Shown here: in pieces, positions 25,082 through 33,334 of the stretch
Layout: each line of letters begins with the position of its first letter
Position numbering within the stretch: position 1 is the stretch's first letter
DNA from: Candidatus Limimorpha caballi
GTDB taxonomy: Bacteria > Bacteroidota > Bacteroidia > Bacteroidales > F082
Assembly: GCA_018064605.1 (NCBI GenBank)
Contig: JAGHUX010000005.1
Span: 186,001-250,000, forward strand
Direction of reading: 5' to 3'
Length of the DNA: 64,000 nt
Program-made: the position numbers and the translations under genes
Notes under the pieces: generated by a model
Database searches by the model: none
Seen by the model: the letters and a program-made list of their open reading frames with translations, nothing else
What the model was told of the DNA's origin: nothing

Positions 25082-25968
25082 AGGAACGAATCTTGTTTAT
25101 TGTAAACCCGATTTCAGGGCATCACAACAAATCGGATTTCCCGAATATTGTTGACAAATACATCGACGGGGACAAATATGATTATTCAATAGCATTCACG
25201 GAATACGGCGGCCATGCCAGGGAGCTGACAAAGAGCGCCATCGCGGATGGTTTTGACGACATCGTCGCTGTCGGCGGTGACGGCACCATCAACGAGGTTG
25301 CCACCACCATGATCGGAGCCGGGCAGACCTTCGCCGTCGTGCCTTACGGTTCCGGCAACGGGCTGGCGCACCATATCAATCTGCCCCTGAAACCCGAGAA
25401 AATAATAACAGACGTGATAAACAAAGGCAAGAAATCGAAGATCGACACCGCGAAAGTCAACGGAGTGCCGTACATAAGCATCGCCGGCGTCGGTTTCGAC
25501 GCGCTCATCGCCGACTATTTCGCCAGGGACCCGAACCGCGGATTCATGACATACGTCAGGTTCATCACCGAAGAATACCCGAGATTCAAGGAGGGCAGCT
25601 ACACGCTCATCCTCGACGACGACGAGAGAATCGACTGCAAGGCCCTGTTCGTCGCATTCGCGAACTCCAACCAATTCGGGTACAACGCCAAAGTGTCGCC
25701 GCACGCGTCACTCAACGACGGGCTGCTCGACGTGTGCATCTTCAAGAAACCGAACCTGCTTGAAGTCGGCTTCGCCGCAGGAAGCCTCATGACAAGCACT
25801 ATCGACAAGACCAAATTCATCAGCATCCATAAAGCGGGAAAAGTCAAAGTGATACGCGAAAATGACGGAGTCGTCAACATCGACGGGGAAGCCGTCATGA
25901 TGGACAAGGACCTCACCGTTGAAATAAACAAACTGAGCCTGAACATCTTACTGCCATATTACATCTAA
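25078..25968 (+). CDS. Diacylglycerol/lipid kinase (DagK/YegS family)
   Basis: 296 residues, cytoplasmic. The nucleotide-binding glycine motif VGGDGTINEV lies at residues 65-75 (GGDGT at 66-70), with the family's N-terminal IVNPISG, PYGSGNGLA and GVGFDALIA, and the C-terminal NIDGEAV. It is translationally coupled to the LtaS-like gene. If that enzyme releases diacylglycerol from phosphatidylglycerol, this kinase would return it to phosphatidic acid, as DgkB does alongside lipoteichoic acid synthesis in Gram-positive bacteria. That pairing is inferred from gene order and family chemistry. Confidence 0.9.
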   Translation: MKERILFIVNPISGHHNKSDFPNIVDKYIDGDKYDYSIAFTEYGGHARELTKSAIADGFDDIVAVGGDGTINEVATTMIGAGQTFAVVPYGSGNGLAHHINLPLKPEKIITDVINKGKKSKIDTAKVNGVPYISIAGVGFDALIADYFARDPNRGFMTYVRFITEEYPRFKEGSYTLILDDDERIDCKALFVAFANSNQFGYNAKVSPHASLNDGLLDVCIFKKPNLLEVGFAAGSLMTSTIDKTKFISIHKAGKVKVIRENDGVVNIDGEAVMMDKDLTVEINKLSLNILLPYYI

Positions 25969-25980
25969 ACAAAAGTCACA

Positions 25981-27252
25981 ATGATTGGGAAATATCTGAA
26001 TCTCATACAAAGGATTGGCGTCAACTCAAATCTCCCCGAGGACATTGCCTTCAATTTAGCACAGATCATAGCGACAATAACGCTGCTAATCCTGTCGTTC
26101 GCCCTGTTTTATCTCGGCAAATATCTGATTGTCAAGATTGTAGGAAACATAATAAAGAAAAGCGAGAACAAATACGACGACTATCTGCTCAACTATAATT
26201 TCGGGACGAGAATGGCTTTTCTCATCCCGATTTACATGGTCAGGGCTTATATCGAGATGACGGCGCCGGAGTTCACCGCCTTTGACAATTTCATCATCAT
26301 ACTGACAAAAGTCTGCGAGATAATAACCTACATCGGCATCATCATGTCGCTGGTTGACTCATTCCAAGCGATGTACAACACCAGAGACGTCTCAAAGACC
26401 CGGCCGATAAAAGGTGTCGTGCAGGTGATCAAGATCATACTTGTCATCGCGTGCATCCTGCTTGTCATCGCGGCCTTCACGCAGCGCGACATCAAGACAA
26501 TCCTGCTCGGACTCGGCACGCTCTCAGCGATCCTGATGTTGGTGTTCAAAGACTCGATACTCGGCTTTGTAGGCGGCATACAGCTGACAACCAACGACAT
26601 GGTGCGTATCGGCGACTGGATCGTCAAGGGTGACGCCGACGGCAACGTCATCGACATCGGGCTGACGACCGTGAAAGTCCAGAACTGGGACAACACAATC
26701 TCCACTATCCCGACCTACTCGCTCGTCACCGACCCGTTCACCAATTGGCGCGGGATGTCGGACTCCGGCGGACGGCGCATAGCACGTTCAGTGATCATCG
26801 ACGCCGACACCGTGAAATTCTGCACGCCGGAGATGCTCCAACGATTCAAGAAATACCAGCTCGTGGCGAAATACATCACCGACACTGAAAACGACATCGC
26901 AGAATTCAACGAGGAAAACGGCATCGACACCTCAAGCCTCGTGAACGGACGACGCCAGACAAACATCGGCATCTTCAGGGCCTATCTCGTTCAATATCTC
27001 ATGAATAACCCCAACGTCAACAAGGACATGACCGTCCTGGTAAGACAGCAGAACCCTGTCGAGACGGGCATCCCGATTCAGATCTACTGCTTCAGCAAGA
27101 ACAAGGACTGGGTGCCATACGAGGCGATCCAGAGCGACATCTTCGACCACATCTTCGCCGTGATCCCGGAATTCGACCTGAGGGTGTATCAGAAACCTTC
27201 AAGCTACTCCATCGAGAACGCGATGAACGGGCTGAAAGCCAGAAGAGACTAA
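25981..27252 (+). CDS. MscS-type mechanosensitive channel (YbdG-like)
   Basis: 423 residues. Five or so N-terminal membrane helices (about 25-200) end in the pore-lining helix DIKTILLGLGTLSAILMLVFKD (residues about 165-187), followed by the beta domain GGIQLTTNDMVRIGDWIV and the C-terminal alpha/beta domain ending near DLRVYQKP. A soluble insertion around 285-330 and the overall length resemble E. coli YbdG more than MscS (286). It opens under membrane tension to release osmolytes. It begins 12 bases after the lipid-kinase gene, so it is in the same operon. The 3' end overlaps the convergent response-regulator gene by four bases. Confidence 0.9.
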   Translation: MIGKYLNLIQRIGVNSNLPEDIAFNLAQIIATITLLILSFALFYLGKYLIVKIVGNIIKKSENKYDDYLLNYNFGTRMAFLIPIYMVRAYIEMTAPEFTAFDNFIIILTKVCEIITYIGIIMSLVDSFQAMYNTRDVSKTRPIKGVVQVIKIILVIACILLVIAAFTQRDIKTILLGLGTLSAILMLVFKDSILGFVGGIQLTTNDMVRIGDWIVKGDADGNVIDIGLTTVKVQNWDNTISTIPTYSLVTDPFTNWRGMSDSGGRRIARSVIIDADTVKFCTPEMLQRFKKYQLVAKYITDTENDIAEFNEENGIDTSSLVNGRRQTNIGIFRAYLVQYLMNNPNVNKDMTVLVRQQNPVETGIPIQIYCFSKNKDWVPYEAIQSDIFDHIFAVIPEFDLRVYQKPSSYSIENAMNGLKARRD

Positions 27253-27947
27253 GCGTTCAATTTTTCCATAAGCACGTCGCGGTAGCTCGAACCGACGGGA
27301 ATCTTGTTGCCGGCGACGGTGATTGTCGTCTTGTCAACATCCTCGATGTACTCGAAAGAGACGATGAACGACTTGTGCACCCTCACAAACCTGTCGCGGG
27401 GCAGCGTATCTTCAAGATTCTTAAGGGAATACAACGCGGTGATGCGCTTGGTCTTGGTGTGGAAAGTGACGTATTCGTGCTGGCCTTCGATGAAAATCAG
27501 GTCGTTGAAGTTGACCTTATACAACTTATAGTCAGCCTTCACCATCATGAAGTCACCGGGAACGGCGCTGTCGGCGTCATAGTCTTTCGGCCTCGTGTCA
27601 ACAGCCTTGTTGACGGCCTGGAGGAAACGCGGGAAGTCGAACGGCTTGAGGAGATAATCAACGACGCCGAGCGAGAAAGCGTCAACCGCATATTCCGAAT
27701 AAGCCGTTGTCAGAATCACAGCCGGTTGATTTTCAACTGTTTTCAGAAGCTCAAGCCCGGTAAGTTCAGGCATCTGAATGTCAAGGAGCAGAATGTCAAT
27801 CTCCTCTTCCCTCAGGACTTCCATCGCCCTGATGCCGTCGGAGCAGCATTCAACAAGGTTCAGCGAATCTATTTTCTGGACATATTCCTGAAGAAGCTTG
27901 CGAGCAAGGAACTCGTCATCAGCGATTAAAACGTTGTATTTTCTCAT
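27249..27947 (-). CDS. LytTR-family response regulator
   Basis: 232 residues. The receiver domain (about 1-120) has the acidic pair IADDE, phospho-acceptor Asp56 in LLLDIQMPELTG, and KPF near residue 104. The C-terminal LytTR DNA-binding domain (about 135-232) has DLIFIEGQHEYVTFHT and RFVRVHKSFIVS. It overlaps the upstream sensor kinase by four bases (ATGA), so the two form a coupled two-component pair. Such pairs often control envelope or carbon-starvation genes; the target operon is not evident. Confidence 0.92.
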   Translation of the reverse strand: MRKYNVLIADDEFLARKLLQEYVQKIDSLNLVECCSDGIRAMEVLREEEIDILLLDIQMPELTGLELLKTVENQPAVILTTAYSEYAVDAFSLGVVDYLLKPFDFPRFLQAVNKAVDTRPKDYDADSAVPGDFMMVKADYKLYKVNFNDLIFIEGQHEYVTFHTKTKRITALYSLKNLEDTLPRDRFVRVHKSFIVSFEYIEDVDKTTITVAGNKIPVGSSYRDVLMEKLNA

Positions 27948-29005
27948 TTCAAGATAATTCTGACTGTATAAATATTGTCTGTTTCGTTTGTCTCAAAAGA
28001 ATATCTGTCTTTATAATGCAGTGACAGTCTTTTCCTTACGTTTTGGAGGCCGATTCCGCTGCCGTTTTTGTTGTTCGAGGACGGCACCGGCAGCGAAGAC
28101 GATTTTATCGAGTTGCGGGCCAGGAACTCAAGTCCGTTCTCGTCCTGTCTGACCGAGAAGGCGATAAAGCCGTTCGGGTCGTTTTCGATTCTCGAATATT
28201 TGAAGGCGTTTTCGACGACAGGCTGAAATATCATCGGCGGGAGCATGAAACTCCAGTTCTTGACATCCTTCGCAAATTTGACATCACGTTCCTCCTCAAG
28301 TTTCATCAATTGAAAATCAACGTAGTTGTCGATGAACTTCATTTCCTTCTCGAGCGACAGCGTGTCGGCCTGGCAGTCAACCATGACATATCGCAGCATC
28401 TCGGAGAGTTTGAGGACGCTTTCTGGGGCTTTCTCATCTTTGGTGTAAACAAGGGAATAGATGTTATTCAGCGCGTTGAACAGGAAATGCGGGTTTATCT
28501 GCGACTTCAGGTAACGCAGTTCCATGTCGAGGTTCTCTATCTTCAATTCGTTCGATTCGCGGAGCACCGCCTGTTCGTTGCGCTCGAGGTATGTTATTGC
28601 CGTGATTGACACCACACACGTGTAGATAAGCGTCCTGATGAAAAACGCCACCGTCCAGTTGATGTCAACTTCAGGCTTCGGGACTCCGAGCATCAGGTTC
28701 TTGATGATGTCGGACATTCTCATCTGCATCTTTATGAACAAAGCGGCGAATCCGATGATTAAAACCACGTTAAACACGAAGAACAGGAATCTCCTGCCTT
28801 TTTTGAGGACGTGCCTCACGAGCAGCCTCCCCTCGATCAGGCTGACCAAGATCATTGATAATGTGAGAACTACCGAATGGACGAGTGCGAACACATAACC
28901 ATTATGCATGAATGAGATATAGAACAGAAGCAGCACAGCCGTCCAGCTTATCACGAAACGGTGGCTTTCAAAAGTCCTTGAAATTATTTTGCCGATTTTT
29001 CCCAT
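27944..29005 (-). CDS. LytS/YehU-type sensor histidine kinase
   Basis: 353 residues from the ATG at 29005. Four membrane helices (about 17-34, 38-57, 72-91 and 117-140) are followed by a short linker and the His_kinase domain with phospho-acceptor His173 in SQINPHFLFNALNN, then the ATPase region with N-box PVVENAFKY and GSGIGLQNVRKRL. It has no large periplasmic sensor, so the signal is probably membrane-related. A TATATTTG promoter lies only seven bases from this ATG, suggesting a leaderless or nearly leaderless transcript and excluding the longer frame upstream. Confidence 0.9.
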   Translation of the reverse strand: MGKIGKIISRTFESHRFVISWTAVLLLFYISFMHNGYVFALVHSVVLTLSMILVSLIEGRLLVRHVLKKGRRFLFFVFNVVLIIGFAALFIKMQMRMSDIIKNLMLGVPKPEVDINWTVAFFIRTLIYTCVVSITAITYLERNEQAVLRESNELKIENLDMELRYLKSQINPHFLFNALNNIYSLVYTKDEKAPESVLKLSEMLRYVMVDCQADTLSLEKEMKFIDNYVDFQLMKLEEERDVKFAKDVKNWSFMLPPMIFQPVVENAFKYSRIENDPNGFIAFSVRQDENGLEFLARNSIKSSSLPVPSSNNKNGSGIGLQNVRKRLSLHYKDRYSFETNETDNIYTVRIILK

Positions 29006-29012
29006 TTGCGTG

Positions 29013-29020
29013 CAAATATA
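29013..29020 (-). promoter_or_regulatory. Promoter -7 element of the LytS/LytTR pair
   Basis: TATATTTG on the minus strand, with seven bases between it and the kinase ATG. Confidence 0.65.
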
Positions 29021-29085
29021 TGTCAATAAGGTGGAAATAATATTTTTTTTCAATAAAAGCGGAAAAAAACTCAACAAAATCGGCT

Positions 29086-30654
29086 TTATTTCTTGTTCCA
29101 GAACGTCGGTGTGAACAGCAGCAGCACGGTGAAGATTTCAAGACGTCCGACGAGCATGAGGAACGACATCTCCCATTTCGCGAGGTCGGTGAGGTCGGCG
29201 AACGTTGACGCCGGGCCGGTGCTTCCGACGCCGGGGCCCATGTTGCTCAGTGCGGTGATGGTGTTGAACACGCTTTCTTTTATCGAGCAGCCGCTGATGT
29301 CGAGGATGACGATGCTCGCCATACAAAGGATTATGTAGAAAAAGAGGAAGTTGAGTGTGCGCATCAACATGTCGTTGGGCACGACTTCCTTTGAGATTCT
29401 CACGGTAAACACCGCGCTCGGATGCAGTATCTGTTTGATTGTGTTGTTGATAGACTTGATGCAGATCACTTCGCGGATGATTTTGATGCCTCCTGATGTC
29501 GAGCCGGCGCAGGCGCCGCTGAGCATCATCAGCAATGTCGGGACGAGGAACAGCCCGCCCCAGAGGGTATAGTCGAAATAGGCGGCCTGATAACCTGTCG
29601 AGGAGATTATCGCCGAGACGTGGAACAGCGCGGTCCGGAACTTCGACTCGAAGGTGTCGAGAGGATAGGCTGAGGAGTCGGTCGCCACGGTCCCGACCTC
29701 CGGGGCGATGTAAAACAACGATGTCATCACGATGACGCAGACGAGCACGACCCCCACGAACCAGCGCAGCTCCTCGTTTTTCGCGAAGAGCGAGACTTTG
29801 CCGCAGATCAGGAGGTAATAAAGGGAGAAATTGACGCCCGACATGAGCATGAACAGAGACGCGATGTACTCGATATACCTTGAGTTATAATAGCCTATGC
29901 TGTGCTGGTGAGTGCTGAACCCGCCGCTGGCGATGGTGGTGAAGGCGTGGCAGACGGCGTCGTAGAGGTCCATCGGCCCGGCCCAGTACGCGAGAACGCA
30001 TATTATAGTGAGTATGATGTATATCACCCACAGGCGACGCGCCGTCACCGACATCTTGGGATGCAGCTTCTGGACACCGAGACCCGTCGCCTCTGCCGAG
30101 AAAAGCATGGTCTTGTTTGAGCCTTTGTTGATCGCCGGGATGATCGCCAGGAAAAGCACGATGATGCCCAGGCCGCCGAGCCACTGTATTATGCTCCGCC
30201 AGAACAGCAGACCGTGCGGCATGGAGTCGATGTTGGTGAGTATCGTGGAGCCGGTCGTCGTGAAACCCGACATCGACTCGAAAAACGCATCCGTGATGTT
30301 GTCGATGTAATTCGAGAACAAAAACGGGAGCGAGCCGAAGGCGGCGAAAAACACCCATGTCATCGTGACGATGACGAACGAGTTCTTCATCGAGATGGAG
30401 TTGATCTCCTTCGACGTCCTCGTCCTCCCCGACTTCTCGCGCCCAATAGACAGCAGGAAGAAACCGAAAATCCCGGTAATCATGGTTGCCGAAAGCATCG
30501 GTATCGCATCGTCCTCACCATAATTAATATTGTAATACAACGACACCACCGAGGCAATCAGCATGAAGAACGCCTCGAAGAGTATGAAGGTCCCGTAAAT
30601 TTTCGCCTTCATGCCAAAAACTTTCGCATTGACACCCAAAATATTGGCACTCAT
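29086..30654 (-). CDS. trkH: TrkH-type potassium uptake channel subunit
   Basis: 522 residues from the ATG at 30654, giving MSANILGVNAKVFGMK; the longer frame starts upstream of the promoter. About ten to twelve membrane helices. Four pore loops of the SKT superfamily are visible in degenerate form: SGFTTTGST, FTTIASGGFST, GACAGSTSGGIK and ALSNMGPGVGSTGP. It moves K+ across the inner membrane with a cytoplasmic TrkA-type regulator, which is not encoded in this window. The gene sits upstream of and co-directional with the LytS/LytTR pair but has its own promoter. Confidence 0.92.
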   Translation of the reverse strand: MSANILGVNAKVFGMKAKIYGTFILFEAFFMLIASVVSLYYNINYGEDDAIPMLSATMITGIFGFFLLSIGREKSGRTRTSKEINSISMKNSFVIVTMTWVFFAAFGSLPFLFSNYIDNITDAFFESMSGFTTTGSTILTNIDSMPHGLLFWRSIIQWLGGLGIIVLFLAIIPAINKGSNKTMLFSAEATGLGVQKLHPKMSVTARRLWVIYIILTIICVLAYWAGPMDLYDAVCHAFTTIASGGFSTHQHSIGYYNSRYIEYIASLFMLMSGVNFSLYYLLICGKVSLFAKNEELRWFVGVVLVCVIVMTSLFYIAPEVGTVATDSSAYPLDTFESKFRTALFHVSAIISSTGYQAAYFDYTLWGGLFLVPTLLMMLSGACAGSTSGGIKIIREVICIKSINNTIKQILHPSAVFTVRISKEVVPNDMLMRTLNFLFFYIILCMASIVILDISGCSIKESVFNTITALSNMGPGVGSTGPASTFADLTDLAKWEMSFLMLVGRLEIFTVLLLFTPTFWNKK

Positions 30655-30691
30655 CGTATTGTTATATTTTGTCAGGACAATAATCCGGCGG

Positions 30692-30699
30692 CAAAGATA
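30692..30699 (-). promoter_or_regulatory. Promoter -7 element of trkH
   Basis: TATCTTTG on the minus strand, 37 bases before the ATG at 30654. Confidence 0.65.
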
Positions 30700-30742
30700 A
30701 ACATTTTTCCGTTGCGCGTGCATGAAATTATTTTTTTCATTG

Positions 30743-30784
30743 AAACATCAAAAATGTTTGTTGAAACAACAAAAAACAATGTTG
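30743..30784. promoter_or_regulatory. Operator-like nested dyads between trkH and the efflux operon
   Basis: AAACAT/ATGTTT (30743-30748 and 30754-30759), then the palindrome GTTGAAACAAC (30760-30770), then CAAC/GTTG (30767-30770 and 30781-30784). The pattern TTGAAA recurs three times. It lies 40-80 bases upstream of the TACTTTTG element of the efflux operon, a position suited to a repressor or activator. No regulator gene is adjacent. Confidence 0.4.
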
Positions 30785-30824
30785 AAATATTGCATTCTCA
30801 ATAAAATCATAAGGCAATTTTTAT

Positions 30825-30832
30825 TACTTTTG
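30825..30832 (+). promoter_or_regulatory. Promoter -7 element of the RND efflux operon
   Basis: TACTTTTG, 44 bases before the ATG at 30877. Confidence 0.65.
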
Positions 30833-30876
30833 CACGCTTGAAAAACTCGAAGAAAAACAGATAAAAATAAAGCGAA

Positions 30877-32205
30877 ATGTACAAGAAAAGAAGATTTTTA
30901 ACGGCGGCGTTATGTTTGGCCATGCTGATGTCAGGAACGGTTTCCAGGGCGCAGCAGGCACAGGACTCCGTCATCATCAGTCTCGATGAGGCGATCAAGA
31001 TCGCGTTAGACGAGAGCTCCACCATCAAGATTGCGGAAGCGAACATCACCAAAGCCGGATACGCCAAGAAAGGCTCGTATGCGGCACTTTACCCGAACAT
31101 CAGCGCGAACGGGAGCTATCAGCGCACACTGAAAAAGCAGGTGATGGCCATGGACTTCCAGGGGCAGTCGATGGAGATTGCCGTCGGCAAGTGGAACAAC
31201 ATGAATGCAGGTGTCAGCGCCTCGATGCCGTTGGTCAACGCGCAGCTGTGGGAGAGCCTGAAGTTATCCGCGCTCAACGTGGAGCTGGCCGTCGAGCAGG
31301 CGCGTTCGTCGAAGGTGTCGATGGTCTCGCAGGTCAAGCAGTCGTTCTACGCCGTCCTGATCGCGCAATATATATATGATGTGTACAAACAGGTTTACGA
31401 CAACGCGGCGACGAACTACGCGCAGATCGAGAAGAAATACAACGCCGGCAAGGTCTCGGAATATGAATATCTGAGGGCGAAGGTCAACGTCAAGAACGCG
31501 GAGCCCAACGTTTACAGCGCGTTGGCGTCCATCGACCTCGCAATCTGGCAGCTCAAGGCAGTGATGGGGCTCGACCTCAACACGAAAATCGGCGTCAGCG
31601 GCGACCTGAGCAATTTCGAGGAAGAGATGCTCGGTTTCGACGTCAACGACAGCTTGAACCTCGAAAACAACACCACACTCATACAACTCGGGCTTCAGGA
31701 GAGACAGGTCGAGACGACCATCAAGATGACAAAACGCCAATACATACCGTCGCTGGCGGCCTCATTCTCATACAGTTACATGGCCATGGGCGATGACTTC
31801 GACATGAAATGGAATCCTTATTCCGTTGTCGGAGTGACCCTCAGCATCCCGATTTTCGACGGGCTGAGCAAGCGTTACAACATCCGTCAGAACGAAGCCA
31901 CGAGAGATGTAATCAGGATGAACATGGAAGACACGGAGCGTCAGCTCAGGATAGCGCACAAAGGCTACATGAACCAGATAGCCACCTACATCGAGAACTA
32001 CCACGCGGCGGAATCGACACTCGAGATGGCCCAGAAGAGCTACGACATCGCAGCCAAGATGTACGAGCTCGGCAAGGCGACGCTCACCGAACTCAACGAC
32101 GCCCAGCTCGCACTCGTGCAGTCGCAACTCACGATGAGCCAGGCGATATACAATTTCAAGGTGACGATGTCGCAGCTGGAGGAGCTTCAGGGACTGGAGC
32201 ATTAG
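30877..32205 (+). CDS. TolC-family outer-membrane efflux protein
   Basis: 442 residues with a signal peptide (about 1-26, ending SRAQQ). Two OEP-type repeats cover about 35-240 and 255-440, with long helices rich in Ala, Gln and Lys (ALIAQYIYDVYKQVYDNAATN; KSYDIAAKMYELGKATLTEL) and the conserved ALNVELA and YIPSLAASFSY strands. It forms the outer-membrane duct of the tripartite pump whose adaptor and RND transporter follow. A 7-bp-period repeat, starting at its stop codon, fills the gap to the adaptor gene. Confidence 0.93.
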   Translation: MYKKRRFLTAALCLAMLMSGTVSRAQQAQDSVIISLDEAIKIALDESSTIKIAEANITKAGYAKKGSYAALYPNISANGSYQRTLKKQVMAMDFQGQSMEIAVGKWNNMNAGVSASMPLVNAQLWESLKLSALNVELAVEQARSSKVSMVSQVKQSFYAVLIAQYIYDVYKQVYDNAATNYAQIEKKYNAGKVSEYEYLRAKVNVKNAEPNVYSALASIDLAIWQLKAVMGLDLNTKIGVSGDLSNFEEEMLGFDVNDSLNLENNTTLIQLGLQERQVETTIKMTKRQYIPSLAASFSYSYMAMGDDFDMKWNPYSVVGVTLSIPIFDGLSKRYNIRQNEATRDVIRMNMEDTERQLRIAHKGYMNQIATYIENYHAAESTLEMAQKSYDIAAKMYELGKATLTELNDAQLALVQSQLTMSQAIYNFKVTMSQLEELQGLEH

Positions 32206-32261
32206 TTTGAAGTTTGTAAAGTTAAAAGTTTATTAAGTTGAAAGTTTGTAAAGTTGAAAGT
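32204..32261 (+). repeat. 7-bp-period repeat at the tolC-like stop codon
   Basis: AAGTTTGTAAAGTT occurs twice (32210-32223 and 32242-32255) within a run of AGTTTGA, AAAGTTA and AAAGTTT-like heptads that begins at the TAG (32203-32205). It fills nearly the whole gap before the adaptor gene. Confidence 0.75.
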
Positions 32262-32279
32262 AAAAAAATCAGAAATAAG

Positions 32280-33299
32280 ATGAAAGCATTTAACACATTA
32301 TTGATTGTCGCGGCTGTGGTGATGACGACAGCCTGCGGACAGATGTCGGCCCCCGACACACAGGTCACAACAGTCGAGAACCCGAAGGTCACGGCGGAGA
32401 AGGTGAATGCGGAGTACGTCCCGCAGCTTGCCGTTTACCCGACCACGATCCAGGCGGACATCGTGAACAACATCGCGCCGCAGAGTGCGGCCCGCATCAG
32501 CGAGATCGACGTCGAAGTCGGCGACCACGTGAAGGCCGGTCAGACACTGGCCATGATGGACGCCATCAACCTTGAGAAGACACGTCTCCAGATGGTCAAC
32601 GACTCGTTGGAATACGGGCGTATCAAGGAGCTTTACGAGATCGGAGCGACGTCACAGTCAGACTTCGAGGCCGTCAGCCTGAGGTACGACGTGACACGGA
32701 AGACATACCTCAACCTGTTGGACAACACCGTCCTGAAGAGCCCCATCTCGGGCATCGTGACGGCGAGGAACTATGACGAGGGCGACATGTACGCCATGGC
32801 GATGCCGTTGTTCGTCGTCCAGGACATCACGCCGGTCAAGCTCATCATCAACGTGCCGGAGAGCAAGTTCTCGCAGATCAAGAAAGGCATGAGAGTTGAC
32901 ATCACGACCGAGGCCTTCGGCGAGCAGGTCTTCAAAGGCGTCGTTGACCTCATCCACCCGACCATCGACGCGATGACGCACACCTTCCCCGTCGAGATCA
33001 AGTATGATAACAGCGACGAGGTGCTGCGTCCGGGCATGTTCGCCCGCGTGACTGTCAACTACGGAGACAACTTCCGCACCGTCATCCCCGACAAGGCGGT
33101 CATGAAGCAGGTCGGTTCCGGCGAGCAGTACGTTTACATCCTCAACGACGACGGCACGGTGAGGTTCAGCACAGTCGTCCTCGGCCGCAGGATGGGAGAC
33201 AGATACGAGGTCATCAGCGGTGTCGATGACGGCGCGACTGTCGTGACGACAGGACAGACGAGGCTCAGGAACGGCGCGGAAGTGGATGTCGTCGAATAG
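32280..33299 (+). CDS. RND efflux periplasmic adaptor (membrane fusion protein)
   Basis: 339 residues from the ATG at 32280; upstream TTG codons lie in the repeat. Lipobox MTTAC with Cys19. The order is typical: barrel-sandwich (lipoyl) halves (PQSAARISEIDVEVGDHVKAGQTLAMMD and LKSPISGIVTARNYDEGD) around a short alpha hairpin, a beta-barrel (KLIINVPESKFSQIKKGMRVDI), and a membrane-proximal domain (VIPDKAVMKQVGSGEQYVYIL). The hairpin is short, as in heavy-metal and simple HAE adaptors. It couples the RND transporter to the TolC-like duct. Confidence 0.93.
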   Translation: MKAFNTLLIVAAVVMTTACGQMSAPDTQVTTVENPKVTAEKVNAEYVPQLAVYPTTIQADIVNNIAPQSAARISEIDVEVGDHVKAGQTLAMMDAINLEKTRLQMVNDSLEYGRIKELYEIGATSQSDFEAVSLRYDVTRKTYLNLLDNTVLKSPISGIVTARNYDEGDMYAMAMPLFVVQDITPVKLIINVPESKFSQIKKGMRVDITTEAFGEQVFKGVVDLIHPTIDAMTHTFPVEIKYDNSDEVLRPGMFARVTVNYGDNFRTVIPDKAVMKQVGSGEQYVYILNDDGTVRFSTVVLGRRMGDRYEVISGVDDGATVVTTGQTRLRNGAEVDVVE

Positions 33300-33334
33300 T
33301 TCATTGTTTTAGAGACAAAAAAAAGAGAACAGAC

